64,000 bases of DNA from Berberis thunbergii (GCA_003290165.1 QNQO01000195.1:310001-374000), one strand, 5' to 3'. Numbered from the stretch's first letter, positions 23,258 through 35,022 are shown. Notes: generated by a model from the letters alone, not told the origin. Translations and numbers: made by a program.

Positions 23258-25264
23258 GTGAGAGTTTGTTTGCGACCTGTTCCAAGTGACGGCATCCTGC
23301 CAGTAGGAGAGGCAGCGGTGAGCACGCAAGAACCAAATGGTTCGGCAGGAAATGGCAACCAGATGAAAAGCTGGAGTCAGTTGTTCGGTGGTCAAAAACC
23401 TTGTACTGAGCCAAGAGTTCATGTTCACTTTGCAGATTTGATGCTTCAAGAAGATACATTAATCTGCCCCCCCCCCCCGGGTATTCAACAAGAAGCTAAA
23501 GAGATATGGAAAAATCAACTGGTAGGGACGTTCTTAAAAAATCCACCTCCCTTCAGTCAAGTGAAATTAGCGGTGGAGTGTAGATGGAATCCAAAAGGAT
23601 TCATTGAAGTTACTTCGAATGGAGTACTTCTTCTTCAAGTTCTCGAACATGGAAAATCGTGAGGTTGCACTAGAAATGGGAGCCTTTAAAGTCAGGGACA
23701 AGATGATGGTTACTAAACCATGGAAGGAGGATCTCAAGTGCCTAAAGAATGAGGTAACCACTATCCCTATTTGGATTCATATGTACAATGTTCCTACATG
23801 TATGTGGAGTGGTGCAGGGCTAGGATACATTGCTAGTTGTGTGTGTGGAGGTTAAACCAATAAAAGACATTTCCACTAAAATCAAATTAGATATTGGTTA
23901 TTATTGATTACCCATGAAAATCTTTGTTATATGCTGATTGTCGTGTTTTTTGACACAAGAAATGCAAATGTATGGAAGATGTTAGAGTCAAGGTCCAACA
24001 ATAAAAGGAGAAGATGTTGAATCGTAGAAAGGGGTATAAAAGCAGTTTGGGCTAGAGGGGTAAGAAAACAAATCAACAAGGTATTATTATTAAAAAGAAT
24101 ATTCAAGAATGAGTAGAGATCAAAAGGACAAATGGAAAGTTGGAAAATGAAAATGAGAACCTTAGGTTGGACAATAATTCATTTAATGTCCTGCAATGTG
24201 TTGATGAGAACAATGACATAGAAGGGACTAATAGTATAGAGGCCTTGTGTTTAGTTCTAGAGCTGGAAGAAGGCGAGATTGAACATACTCATCATTCTGT
24301 TCAGGAGATCGTGCAACGAGATAAAGCCCAGACTGATAACATGGGTCAGTCCTTGGACGAGGTTGCTAGCCTTCACTACAAAAAAAAAAAAAGTCAATTC
24401 AGCAACGGCATTTTACCATTGCTAATTATCAAAAACCGTAGCTAATATGAATTAGCAACAACTAATATACCGTCGCAAATGATTTAATTAGCTACAGCTT
24501 GTTGTGCATTTAGCCACGGTTTTCCCGTCACGGGCACAATTTATTTGTAAAACTTAGCGACAACTAATATGCCGTCGTAAATGTTTTAATTAGCTACGGT
24601 TTACTCTGAATTTAGCCACGGTTTTTTTGTCACAAACACAATTTTTATGATTATTGTTTTCGTCAGCTACCAAAAGAATTAGTGACGGTTTTTTGCCGTC
24701 GCAAATCTTTTAATTATAGACGGTTTTTTAATTTCGTCTCTAGCATTTGTAGCTATTTGAGCTTTTTTTGTAGTACTTCAAAACTATGATGAGGAAGATG
24801 TCATTGTAAATCAACAGATACTAAATGAAGAGCAATTGGGAGAGGAAGACAAGATTGTTGATATTCAAGAGGTACAAAATGAAGAGTTGTTGGAAGAGCA
24901 GGAATGTGACATTGAACCATATGAAGACGATCAATAATTGAATGAGGTTTTTCATGAGCCAAATACGAGCACATGGGTCCCTCAAGAGACTATTCGGGAC
25001 AAAAATGGAGATGAAGACGAAAACCACTCCAACAGTTTTGAAGCAATGAATGTATGTAGTGATGATATAGTGGAGCCAATGAAACCTGAGGAATTATATG
25101 ATATTGAAACTAGGATAGTTGGTCGCAAAGAGTACGAGTGTTTCAAGGCTCTAATAGCAGAAACTAAAGCAAATTATGTACCAAGCTCTCGTCGATCCAA
25201 TAGACATAGGAAATGTAACAAAAATACATGGAGCATAATCCAAAACAAAGAAAGTGGTAATTAA
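23258..25264 (+). pseudogene. Broken DUF4283-type ORF of the non-LTR element
   Basis: Pieces in different frames: 23258-23662 (SWSQLFGG, then WKNQLVGTFLKNPPPFSQVK), 23604-23855 (FFKFSNMENREVAL through KPWKEDLKCLKNE to IPIWIHMYNVP), 24140-24373 (acidic), and 24776-25264 after the MITE, ending in a basic tail. The first two overlap across a frameshift and together cover a DUF4283 domain. The expected CCHC knuckle is not clean here. Non-functional as read. Confidence 0.75.
24374..24775. mobile_element. CACTA-superfamily MITE, 402 bp, nested in the retroelement
   Basis: The left end is CACTACAAAAAAA and the right end is TTTTTTTGTAGTA (one change from the perfect complement). The 3-bp TSD CTT lies at 24371-24373 and 24776-24778. 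The interior has three to four degenerate copies of an 80-130 bp unit with GCCGTCGCAAAT and TTAGCTACGGTTT words. Inserted into the acidic ORF after the host element landed. Confidence 0.92.
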
Positions 25265-25421
25265 CATACCACTATTAAAGATTCATGAAAGCTGTAAAAC
25301 CTTGTAGTGGTGTTTCTCTCTAAAAGAGGTGTTGTACTTGATTTCTTATTATTAATATAAAGGTTAAGGGATCCTTAAAACCCTGTTTGCTTTCCGAAAA
25401 AATAAAAAAAATGGCCCAAGA

Positions 25422-26143
25422 CATTGATCCGTTTCATCATATTCACAATAGTACCCACATTAGACAATTAGAGCTGATGATTTTACATGTGTAGCAGTAA
25501 TTTGAACCATAAGGTGAAAATTCATAATTAAAAAGAAACAAATTTTGTGTTACCATAAAAATAAAAAATAAAACAATGAGTGATAAATAGCCCACACAAA
25601 TGTCAATGTGAATAATCTAGAGGAAATCTTTACTTTTTTGTGCCTCTTTTCATTATGTTTTTGGTTTACTTTCCTTTGATGTATACCAAACACACATCAA
25701 GATCATCAAAATCTAGGTTTAGTTTAAGTTACAGTGCAAGATCATGAAGGGTTTCTGCAAAATGGTTATTCAATATTGTTCGTAAAACCCATCACAGAAC
25801 ATCTAAACAAACTAAAACATTAATTACCAGAGAACATAAAATGTCAGCAAAAAAGAAATCTATATTATAACCACCATTACATTAAACTGTTCATTTGATT
25901 TGTCGGTTCGAGTCGTAAGGAATCCCTGAATCGAGTTACAGGGAAAATGAGAAAACTCTTCAAATGAAATACAATCAAGACATCAAACCAATAGTGCTTG
26001 TGAAAATGTGTCAAACAATGTTTCCATTTCAAATGCTATATATACCAGACTCATCGTTATCAATCTCATCATTATGCACCAAAATTAAAATTATTTTGCC
26101 CCAAAGCTTCCAATAAATACAATATCTTTATTACCCTAATTTA
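25422..26143. other. Intergenic, nothing recognised
   Basis: AT-rich single-copy-looking DNA without a supported gene. Confidence 0.4.
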
Positions 26144-26152
26144 TTGTTTCAA

Positions 26153-26300
26153 GGAAAATTCTAACTGTCGAGGGGATGGGCGAGGAAACCATTTTTTTAC
26201 CCTCTGACGATGCGTGTTTTTCCTCCTCTGCACGCATCGCAAGGGGAATGGAGGGTCCTCCCCCCTCCCTCACTGGTTTCGTCACCATTTAGACTGACTC
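26153..26300. mobile_element. Mutator-like snap-back MITE, copy 1 (148 bp)
   Basis: Exact 9-bp TSD TTGTTTCAA at 26144-26152 and 26301-26309. The ends share the ATTCTAAnTGTCGAGG core with the other copies. Weaker hairpin than its relatives, but an inner stem CGATGCGTG / CACGCATCG remains. Confidence 0.88.
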
Positions 26301-26309
26301 TTGTTTCAA

Positions 26310-26700
26310 TGCAGCACCCATTTCACTAGTGTATCTTTAGAAGGAAGCACTTCTTTTTTTTTTTTTTGTTGAAACTGCTTGAATATAACGCATGCTGAAT
26401 GAATAGTTAGTTACCATTTGGAAACAAAATGTGAGCGCTATCGGAGACTTCAATCATTTGTGCAGATCTAGCTATAGTGGACAACTTTTGTGTCTTAAAT
26501 TCTAATGTGGAAAAAAATCTTTTGTTTTTCAGTTACTCATAGTAAGTGTAGTAGCATCATTAATCAGATATCTATCATCCTAATGTATTGGGATCTGAAA
26601 AGTACTTTTAAACTCTTTTCAATAAAAAAAAACACAAAAGAAATGAACGAAAAAAAAAATGATACAAGCAAAGTGTTGATAACGTAGTAGAAACTAATAA
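26310..26700. other. Intergenic, nothing recognised
   Basis: AT-rich, with short A and T runs; no supported gene. Confidence 0.35.
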
Positions 26701-27990
26701 GTGGCAAGCAATCAATACACAAAGAACAATATACAATTCTCTCAAAGGTTGGATAAATTCAACCCTATCACCACCACGGAGATCACAAACACAGAGATAC
26801 GGTTAAACAGGTATAATTACATGCTCATTTTCCAAAAGCCAGATATATACAATAACACCCGAGCAAATAGGGCTCTTTCTAAACCTATCGCTCACTTTTT
26901 CTCTCTTACCTCCTTAAGCATGTTGTCAGAGTTCTGCCCGCTCGGATTGGAGTTTGTCCAAGTACAACGGCTCACCTTCTAGCTTGACAACATTTCCTTA
27001 GCAGGAGAAATTCCAATACTATTTTTCACACTCAACATTTGTGTTGTCGATGGGGAACTTCCGAAGCTAAGAAACCATGCCTCCAACGAAAGGAAGCAAG
27101 TAGGCAGTGTGGTTACGTTCCAAAAGGGAGACACCCGAGAGGATATCTTCGAGTCTCAATTGGACCTCAGAACATCCTAGCAGCTGTGTGAAGCCTCGGC
27201 CCAACTGCAAAACCAGTTAATAACCGAGATCTAGAACATGGATGACCTTTCAAAGGTAGGATGGGAACTCGAACCCATACGAGCACATGTTGTACTTCAA
27301 GCAAATGATAATTCAATGGGAAGCTCCAAAGCATTATCGTATCTGCTACAAGATCTTCCCAAAGAGCCTCAAGGATCCTCCCCTGACATGGTTATACAAC
27401 CTCAAGGAGATGTCCATTGGGGATTTCAAGACCATGCATGCCATTTTCATCGGGCACTACATGCACCTAAGGAAGACAGCTTCCAATTTGCTGTCAGTAA
27501 AGCGAAAGGAAAGTAGATTCCTCAGGGACTACATATCCCGATTCAAGAAAGAAGCCATAAAGATTCCCAACCTCGACCAAAATTAAGCTGGGTTGCTTCA
27601 CCCTCAAAATCAAAGTTGTTACAGGAACCCGAGCTCACACTAAGCTGGTGTCAAAGGAGTCGGACACTCTGGAGGCAACATTTGACATGGTCGAGGTAGC
27701 AATGAAAGTGCAAGACGAGATCCGTCTGAGGATGGAATCCAAGCCAAAGACCACCCAGATGATACAACACCACAATGTCAACAAAACCAACAATACACCT
27801 GCAAGCCTACTCAAGCTATCTGGTCATCCCAAGAAGTAGCTTTCGCGAACTCAATGACAACACCCATGTGGTTGGCCTTCCTGATAATATCCATGTTTCT
27901 AAAAAATTTCGATGTGAAAAACATGTTTCATCATGGCAACTCTCATTTCCTACCATTGGGAAACTCAAGAAATCTTTTTGAAAAATGGGA
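26700..27990 (+). mobile_element. Ty3/gypsy relic: LTR remnant and frameshifted gag
   Basis: 27287-27586 encodes the retrotransposon gag core: a CYKIFPKSLKDPPLTW block, then HYMHLRKTAS, then LRDYISRF and IPNLD. 27080-27240 and 27648-27839 continue it in other frames with stops. Upstream, 26880-27060 resembles an LTR end and leader (a CTTAAGCATG word, then GATGGGGAAC before the gag start). No protease, RT or integrase follows. 5' and 3' limits are uncertain. Confidence 0.65.
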
Positions 27991-28072
27991 GTGGCAGTAG
28001 AAAATCAGACTAGGGCCACAACTACATCCTTACGGAAGAGAAATCAAAGGCACAAAAGAACAAGAAACCAAC

Positions 28073-28573
28073 TGATGCAGGAGGATTTTTAGGGTTTCTA
28101 ATTTGGGTTTTCTAATTTGGATTTCTAGGGTTCCTAATTTGCTCTCATAATCTTTCAATTTAATCATGAATCTTTGAGCTTCCTTTTAGGATTAGGCATT
28201 ATTTTCTTTTAGGAATAGACTGCTTGTTAATTTTAGTAATTTTTTTCCATTTATAGTAATATTTCAATTATAGTTTAGGAAGTGATTTTGAACCCTATTT
28301 GGGTCAGATTATTGGCAGATTATTTCTTTTATTACGTATTTCGTTTTAGCACGATTATTGGGGTGTTGCCATTTTTTGGTAAATTTCTAATATTGATGAG
28401 TTTTAGCTATAAAGTACGGCTTGTGGGCTAATTTTAAGGAGACCTTTGATTTGAGTAATTTAATTGACATTATAGTTATTTCTCTGTGTTTTTGGGGGAA
28501 TCTTTTGTGTTCTTCCCTGTCAATTATCTGTTGCTATTAGCATGCAGAATAATCGTTATTTTGGCCGACGTCA
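28073..28573 (+). repeat. 5' LTR of the 2.3-kb element
   Basis: 501 bp, TGATGCAGGAGG to GACGTCA; pairs with 29904-30409. Confidence 0.92.
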
Positions 28574-28575
28574 GT

Positions 28576-28587
28576 TGGTATCAGAGC
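28576..28587 (+). promoter_or_regulatory. Primer-binding site (tRNA-Met)
   Basis: TGGTATCAGAGC, complementary to the 3' end of initiator tRNA-Met, two bases after the 5' LTR. Confidence 0.92.
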
Positions 28588-28624
28588 TTCAACATCTTCT
28601 TGGAGTGAGATTTCATCAGTTTTC

Positions 28625-29119
28625 ATGGCTGGTGGTCGCGGGCAGATTTCGAACGAGGAAGCCCCAAACCGAGATCGTAACGTTAAGAATATGATGATTG
28701 AGGATTTACAATGGCAAGTTGCCGAGTTAACCCAGCGTCTAACAACGCATGATTTCGGTAATCGTGAGATGGAAGATCACGATTTTGTTTCCAGTTTCAA
28801 AAACTCGTATCCCAATCATGCTCGATTATGGGAGCATAGAGAACCTGTGTATGACAATGAGGAACTTGGAGAGCCTGTGTATGACGATGAGGAATTTGAG
28901 AAAAACGTGGTAGATGAAACTAAAGAGTTTGGAGAGTCTGTGTATGACATTGATGAAGAATTGGATATTGTTGATGCAGATGGTTTGCAGAATGGGAAAG
29001 TTGGGGTTGTTATTAAAGACGGTGAAGTACACACCCTTGTACGGGCAGAATTAGCAACCCTTGGAAAAGGCCAGCAGATTCATACAAAAGTCATAAAGTC
29101 TGGAACTGATGAGCAATAG
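28625..29119 (+). pseudogene. Fused gag remnant of the 2.3-kb element
   Basis: 164 codons. The first 60 resemble the N-terminus of chromovirus-type gypsy gag (MAGGRG, then MIEDLQWQVAELTQRL, then NREMED). The rest jumps to an acidic EPVYDDEE-repeat stretch like the part of such polyproteins between gag and protease. An internal deletion of the capsid region would produce this join. The frame is open, so a short protein could still be made. Confidence 0.7.
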
Positions 29120-29903
29120 CAGTGCGTAGCTCATTGGTTAACATCCACACCGCCGAGCACCACCATCAGCCGCCACCGTCCAACATCCACACCGCCGAGC
29201 ATCACCATCAGAAGCCACCACCTCTTCCTTCATGTTTCCCTCACTCTCGGCCATCGCCCTGTTCCATTTCGCGACAAAGTCGCCACCACCCTGTTCCACC
29301 TCGCGACAAGGCTCCACTGCCCATGTTCTTCACTCTGCCACCTTGTCTTCTTTCGCGTTTCCCTCTCTCTCGACCACCGTCCCACCGGCCAAACAAACCG
29401 CTCGCACAACCGGAGTAGACGGGAGTAGCAAGCACCACTCCTGTTTCTCTCCCTCTTTCGATTTTCCCTCTCGTCTTTTTCTCTATCTCGTTGTCTCCCT
29501 CTCACTTGCAGGTTCACCGGAGTCGGTCGGAGGAAGAAGACACTCGCGAGGAGCGAAGACCCAAGAAGCGGAAGCTTGCGGTTTGCGGGGACGAAGACGC
29601 AGGGACGACGCACGATTTTTCTGGCGAGATAAAAATAGTTTTGATATTTGCACCCACGAGACTTATTCAGAGCCACCACAGTCTACCAGCAGCCTTTTTT
29701 CGAGATTCATGTCCGTGCATAAATGAATTCCACCTACACCAGTGTTGTGACGTCATCCACCATGATTTTCTAGCCCCTACATACGTGAATTCAGATTTAC
29801 CAGCAGAAGTGCAGCAGCTAGTAGAGTTTTCTGACCTGATACCAGAGGATTCCGATGACACTCTTGTGAACTCGATGACGAGTTCTTTCCAACCCGAAGC
29901 GAC
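29120..29903 (+). other. GC-rich internal segment of the 2.3-kb element
   Basis: Higher GC than its neighbours, with long overlapping open frames on both strands (Pro/Ser/Arg-rich) and a tandem CCAACATCCACACCGCCGAG repeat (near 29141 and 29179). It may be a captured sequence of unknown source; I recognise no gene. Confidence 0.4.
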
Positions 29904-30409
29904 TGATGCAGGAGGATTTCTAGGGTTCCTAATTTGGGTTCATAGAGTTCCTAACTTGGGTTTCTAGAGTTCCTAATTTACTCTCAAAGTTATTTACTAA
30001 ATAACTTTGAGTAATCTTTTAGGATTAGACATTATTTTCTTTTAGGAATAGGCTGCTTGTTAATTTTAGTAGTTTTTTTTCTTCCCTTTATAGTAATATT
30101 TCAATTATAGTTTAGGAAGTGATTCTGAATCCGATTTGGGTCAGATTCTTAGCAGATTATTTCTTTTATTACGTATTTTGCTTTAGCATGATTATTGAGG
30201 TGTTGTCATTTTTTGGTAAAATTCTAATATTTATGAGTTTTAGCTATAAAGCCCGACTTGTGAGCTGATTTTAAGGAGACATTTGATTTGAGTAATTTAA
30301 TTTACATTAGAGTTATTTCTCTGTGTTTTTGAGCGAATATCTTGTATCATTCATTGTGAATTGTCTGTTAAAGTAGCCCGCAGAATAATCACTATTCTGC
30401 TCGGCGTCA
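29904..30409 (+). repeat. 3' LTR of the 2.3-kb element
   Basis: 506 bp, TGATGCAGGAGG to GGCGTCA, followed by the CCAAC TSD. Confidence 0.92.
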
Positions 30410-30414
30410 CCAAC

Positions 30415-31651
30415 CCAAAAGACCTAATTAAACAGCTGCAGAATCACATTGATGCAAAGCTCTCAACCGGCCTGCATTGATCCTGGTTTTCAAAATGCTG
30501 AAATGTTCTGTGGTATTTTGCTTTTTGAGTTTTGATTTAGTTTTCTTCTTTGTTTAGGCTTTCTCCAAGTCTTTCTAATTAGTTCACTAGTGGTCTCTGC
30601 AGCATTGCTATGTAGAGAAACAAGTATGTTGTAGATTCCTAGTTCGGGCAGGAATTGCTCATTTGTGTAGGATTTTGAAGAGCCCATTCCAATATTTCCC
30701 CCCACTGGCTGGGAATCACAGCATCAGCCCATTTCATCCCTTTAGTTTTGCAATTAATTTCTCCTCTTGTGGATTCATGGGTGTATGTACATCTTTCCCT
30801 TGTTGGACTCGAGGGTTTGACACTTCTTCATTACTTGATTGAGAGGCTACACAGCTGATGAGACCTGCAATTTTTTTGAAAAGGCTGCAACCGAATATCA
30901 AGAGCAGAAATGACATCTTAATCTAGTGAAAATGAGCTGCATCAGAATATCAAGAAAGGAAACCCTTTCTCTACAAGGCAAAACTCTTCACGAAATAGGG
31001 ACACGTACAAAAGGTCTCAAAGTATAATCGAACTTTAGACTACAACTCCATGTTATCCGAATTAAGAGGAATGCTTTGAATCTCAAGCTACGAAACTAAA
31101 AAGTCAAACTGCACTACCAAAGAACATGATACCAAATAAGACCAATGTTTCCAATGCAACCAACGCTTCAACTTTCCATAACCTTACACAACAATGTGTT
31201 CAATTACAGTACATCCTGTAATCCAGATAAGATATGTGATCTGAACCCTCAAGTTATTGAACGAAGGCAAGCTTGCCTAAGACACAATATTGACAATGTT
31301 GTTGAGACAATTACTTCTACAGTCCTACTACATTTAATACCTTTCAAGACCCTACCTTAAGTGGGTGGATCATCCTTGGAGCAAGAACACTTTGGATTTC
31401 AAAGGTGATACTTCAGGGACGTGATCCTGCCTTCTTACAACAGTATCCAGCTTTTATCTTGAGTTCAAGATCTTTCAAGGAAGGGGGGAGTGATGTGATG
31501 AAAGACTGATGCCTCACACGAGAGACGTGTGCATCAGCCCACCTTTCGATGTTAGAACTTATAAAAGAAGTTTATTGGAGATTAGGTTCAAATACAGTTC
31601 AAAATTTTTGTCAGTTTCTTTTGCTTCCACACACTTGTATTCATATCAGTT
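30415..31651. other. Intergenic with a possible gypsy 3' relic
   Basis: No gene. At 31365-31500 the words GATCATCCTTGGAGCAAGAAC and a purine-rich AAGGAAGGGGGGAG followed by TGATG look like the end of a gypsy polyprotein, its polypurine tract and an LTR start. Recognition is weak. Confidence 0.3.
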
Positions 31652-31660
31652 TTTATAATT

Positions 31661-31837
31661 GAGTGAGGCTACAGAGCGAGGAAACGAGTGAGGAGAGGGA
31701 CGTGGCGGGTTGGGAGCCGTCCACCCCGCTCGGGATGTGTGCCGCAATTTTTTGTGCGCGCATCCCGAGCGGAGTGGACGGCTCCCACCCCGCCACATCC
31801 CTCTCCTCGCTGGTTTCCTCGACATTTAGAATTCCCC
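31661..31837. mobile_element. Mutator-like snap-back MITE, copy 2 (177 bp)
   Basis: Exact 9-bp TSD TTTATAATT at 31652-31660 and 31838-31846. The arms are GC-rich and nearly fully complementary: GGAGCCGTCCACCCCGCTCG on the left against its near-complement around 31768-31790. The right end carries ATTCTAAATGTCGAGGAAAC (read inward), while the left end has drifted. Confidence 0.93.
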
Positions 31838-31846
31838 TTTATAATT

Positions 31847-32739
31847 ACACTGATTTGCCAAAAACACATGGACTATTCCTATCCATGAAAAACAGGATAT
31901 TGTCTTTAAAAAAGAGGATTGACTGGAACAAATTGTTATGATAGGAAGTACCATAAGCTAAGAAACTATTAGCATAACATGCATCTTCTATCCATAGACT
32001 ACGAAACTATCATTGGTTATTAACTCATTATTAGGCAATAAGGAATTCAAAACCCTGGAGTTGGTTCTTTTGAGTTCTGAATCTGTTCCACTGTTTTGTT
32101 ATCGTTATGATCAAGAGCCCACTGATTGCAACTACTCACACACACATTACCCTCTCCAGTATACCCATTGGTTAAGATGTCAGATTCTGTAGCTAAAATG
32201 GCTTCATGAAAGTTTTTCTTTTGTTATTTGCATGGTTCCCTTAACTTTTCTTGTCTAGTTTACAGTTCTAAAACTGAAAGACACGAGAACTAAAGTAAAT
32301 ATTTAGATTTTAGACCAGTGGCATCTTTTGGAAACAACCAAACTTTTTGTTTTTAGTTTGGCTTTACTAAATGTGGAGGGACATGATGATAACAATTATT
32401 TCTATACCAATCACTCGGAAATCGAACAACACAAAAAAGGAAGGAAAAAACAGTGAAGAATATCATCATTGGAACTTGTAAGTTTCACAAAAAGCACCAT
32501 ATCTCACATTAAAAAATTCATCTGTTAGTAAAATTCAGTGAAATAGCAGGGTTATACAAAATGAACACGCATCACTTCAACATTCATTCATGCATCAGAC
32601 CATGTGAACCTTGTTACAGCCAGAGATTTAAATTGCACAATCTAGTAACTCAAACAACCATGGGATGGCATTAGAGTGGATAGTCTCCAATTGGGCTCAT
32701 ACCTCATCTAGCATTGAAGCATTCTTGCTCAAAGGGTAA
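31847..32739. other. Intergenic, RBL13 3' flank
   Basis: AT-rich; should contain the RBL13 3' UTR near 32740. Nothing else seen. Confidence 0.4.
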
Positions 32740-33551
32740 TCACACAAGTTCAGCACCTCCTAGCGCACTCATCTGCAAAGTCCTACCACCTCCCGAAGCA
32801 AGGAATCCAACAGAAGGCAACGATGGATCTGTAACAGACTCAATCTCAATAAAGCTGAAGTCAAAAGCCCCCAGAACGCTTCAAACTGAGGACGAACACA
32901 AAACACAATCCATCCGAGCATTGAAACAGCCCAGTAACTGTTCATACCATGTATCAACCCCCATGCAATCGAATACCCAACAATAATTCCAGCTAAATGC
33001 CCAATAAAACTCGCTTGAGGAACAATTATCGATGTAAACACAAGCGACTCAAATGGAGCAAAACTGATAGGCAACGAAAGAAACCCAAATAGCTCAAGCT
33101 TCGAAGAGGGTTGCTTCACCGCAAGTATTGTCATCCACCCAAACACAACACACGAATACCCAACTGCCGTAACTCTCCTAAAATACTCCAACTTAAACCT
33201 CTGAATCAGTACATGATAAATCCCCAAAACGAGCATGCCGGACAACACAACCAATACAAGGGTATAGTGTAGATAGAACTGCAAACCAAGTCCTATATGC
33301 TCTAACCTCTCTACCACACCAAGACTCCAAAGAGCACTCATGTTGAAGACCAAATGAAGCACACTTATATGAGAAAATGCTGAAGTGATTATCCTCCAAT
33401 GATGCCCATCTACAGCGGTTTCATAACTTAGACCTACATTCGAATACCCAATGTTCTTCTTTTGAATATAGAACCAAATTGCACTGCATATCCCTATGAT
33501 ACAACTCGTTACGGGTTTCTCTATAATCTCGTAGAAAAGGGGCTTCCCCAT
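32740..33551 (-). CDS. RBL13: Rhomboid-like protein 13 (RBL13-type), C-terminus frameshifted
   Basis: One coding exon from ATG at 33551. The open frame runs 260 codons to 32769 and covers the rhomboid fold: [21 protein letters not shown] at the first conserved block, the Ser-containing [12 protein letters not shown], and the His-containing [12 protein letters not shown], with about six hydrophobic segments. Rhomboids are intramembrane serine proteases; activity of this plant subgroup is not proven. After residue about 215 the frame leaves the family. The expected tail continues in other frames to a stop at 32740, with one extra base in an A-run (32900-32903) and one in a C-run (32868-32872). 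These may be real mutations or homopolymer errors. A 5' UTR intron is likely (33863-33639). The 5' part is duplicated at 47053-47302. Confidence 0.87.
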
Positions 33552-33864
33552 TTCAGATCCTTATTGTATCAAATTGAGGGTTTTGTGTTTCTCACTCTCT
33601 ATCAATAATTTTGGATTCAATAACAAGAGTGACGTCTACTGCAATCAACTAGAACTCAAAGGGGGTAAGAAATCTTAGATTTGAATTGAAAAGAGTTGGA
33701 GGAAACCTTGCACATCGATTGTTTGAGATCTTGTCTGAATGAACAACAACTCTTGCAGCTAACAACAAGTAATCAATTACAGTGTTTGTTTTGATGAAAT
33801 CCAAGAAGGGTTAATTGAACGAATGAACGAACGAAGAGAGACAAATGAAATTGAGGGGTTTACC

Positions 33865-35013
33865 TTGTTAGATCGGAGACAAGGTTGCGTTTGTTGGATC
33901 GGAGAGGAGAGGAGAAGCGCGTCAGGTCGAGGTCCAGCACGGATAGATTTACTCTAGTGCTCCAGAAATCTAAAGTTTATGGGGCAACTATACTTATTTA
34001 AAGACTTGCTGCGATCCAGGAAAGTGATTTATCGAAAGACGTAGAAATTTCACGCAATATTTTTTAAATTCCAAAATATTTTTTAATATTCATATATTTT
34101 GACATGCTATTACAATATTTTGTATCAAAACTTTGTTAGTTGAGTGATTCTCACGTAATATGTTGTACGAGTTGTATGAGACTTTTTTATTTAATATTTA
34201 AGAGTTTAAAATTCATAACTTATATTATTAAATTCGAAATCATGATTGAAATTTTAACGTTGTTTCTCCACAAAACGAAATATTTCTTAAAATCAGAAAA
34301 CTGAAATTAACTCAAAAAATGAAATCACAATCCTTGGCTACGACATCATTTTTTTTTCAATTACCATTTTGTTTATATGTTAATTCACAAACTTCTCACG
34401 AGGAGACGAGCTACCTTCCTTATTGCATTAAGGGATTTAGATCTTTCAACTTTATCAAACTTTCGATTGATGTTTACAAAATGCATGTCCATTTCTGCAC
34501 TATTGTAGTACTTCATTTATATTAGTAAAGGCCAGTAATAACATCGAAAATAATTTTCTATTAACAACGCTCATTTATTAAAATAGTCTACTTACATTGA
34601 TAGTTATAAATGCAAATAACGTATCAACTAGAATGAAACATCGACTCTCAACGTTGTTTAGTAGTTTTGTATAAAAGAAATTTATGTAAATAAATTGAGG
34701 AAAAAAAATGTGACTTGTGACAATAACATATTTGTGAGGTCAGGCATTCTGTGATAAGTTTGTGACAATCACAAAATTATAAACTAAAATATCCTGATAG
34801 GACTTACATATTTGCAAGAAAAATCCATCACGATTTTGTGACTGTTGGTATGCCCGATTTAAACACTCCAATGTTGAAATTTTCAAAACTAACTAAGTTA
34901 TAGCCAAAAATATTCAAAATATAGCATTTCTCCTCGTTGTTTGGCACTTTCATGCTACACGCATCTTCGATTTGACTTTATAATGAATCAACTTCTACAA
35001 CATTACCATATCA
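33865..35013. other. RBL13 5' UTR and upstream region
   Basis: 5' UTR exon near 33865-33950, then AT-rich DNA without a gene. Duplicated at about 47615-48751. Confidence 0.5.
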
Positions 35014-35022
35014 TTTATTGGA

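Larger units (their letters stand above)
22969..25410 (+). mobile_element. Non-LTR retroelement (LINE-derived, no RT), 2.44 kb, exact TSD
   Basis: An 11-bp TSD, ATGGCCCAAGA, stands at 22958-22968 and again at 25411-25421. The right copy follows an A-rich tail (AAAAAATAAAAAAA), so both ends are fixed and transcription was on the plus strand. Order: C-rich 5' region, DUF4283-type ORF relic, acidic low-complexity ORF, basic RRSNRHRK tail, 3' UTR, A-tail. There is no reverse transcriptase, so it must have been moved by enzymes of another element. A CACTA MITE is nested inside. Confidence 0.9.
28073..30409 (+). mobile_element. Deletion-derivative LTR retrotransposon (gypsy-derived), 2337 bp
   Basis: Two LTRs, both TG...CA, are flanked by the exact 5-bp TSD CCAAC (28068-28072 and 30410-30414). 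A tRNA-Met primer site TGGTATCAGAGC follows the 5' LTR at 28576-28587. The internal region of only 1.3 kb carries a fused gag remnant and a GC-rich coding-like stretch, with no protease, RT or integrase, so the element is non-autonomous. No clear polypurine tract before the 3' LTR. The LTRs differ at many positions and by indels, so the insertion is old. Confidence 0.93.

Noticed and set aside
22905..23459. 184-codon minus-strand ORF rich in Gly, Glu and Arg
   Set aside because: It is the complement of the C-rich tract of the retroelement; low-complexity shadow frame.
25905..25940. tRNA-like T-arm GGTTCGAGTC
   Set aside because: No acceptor stem, D-arm or anticodon arm could be folded around it. 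No tRNA, rRNA or CRISPR array was seen anywhere.
29230..29679. 149-codon minus-strand Arg-rich ORF
   Set aside because: Opposes the GC-rich internal part of the LTR element; compositional shadow with no motif.
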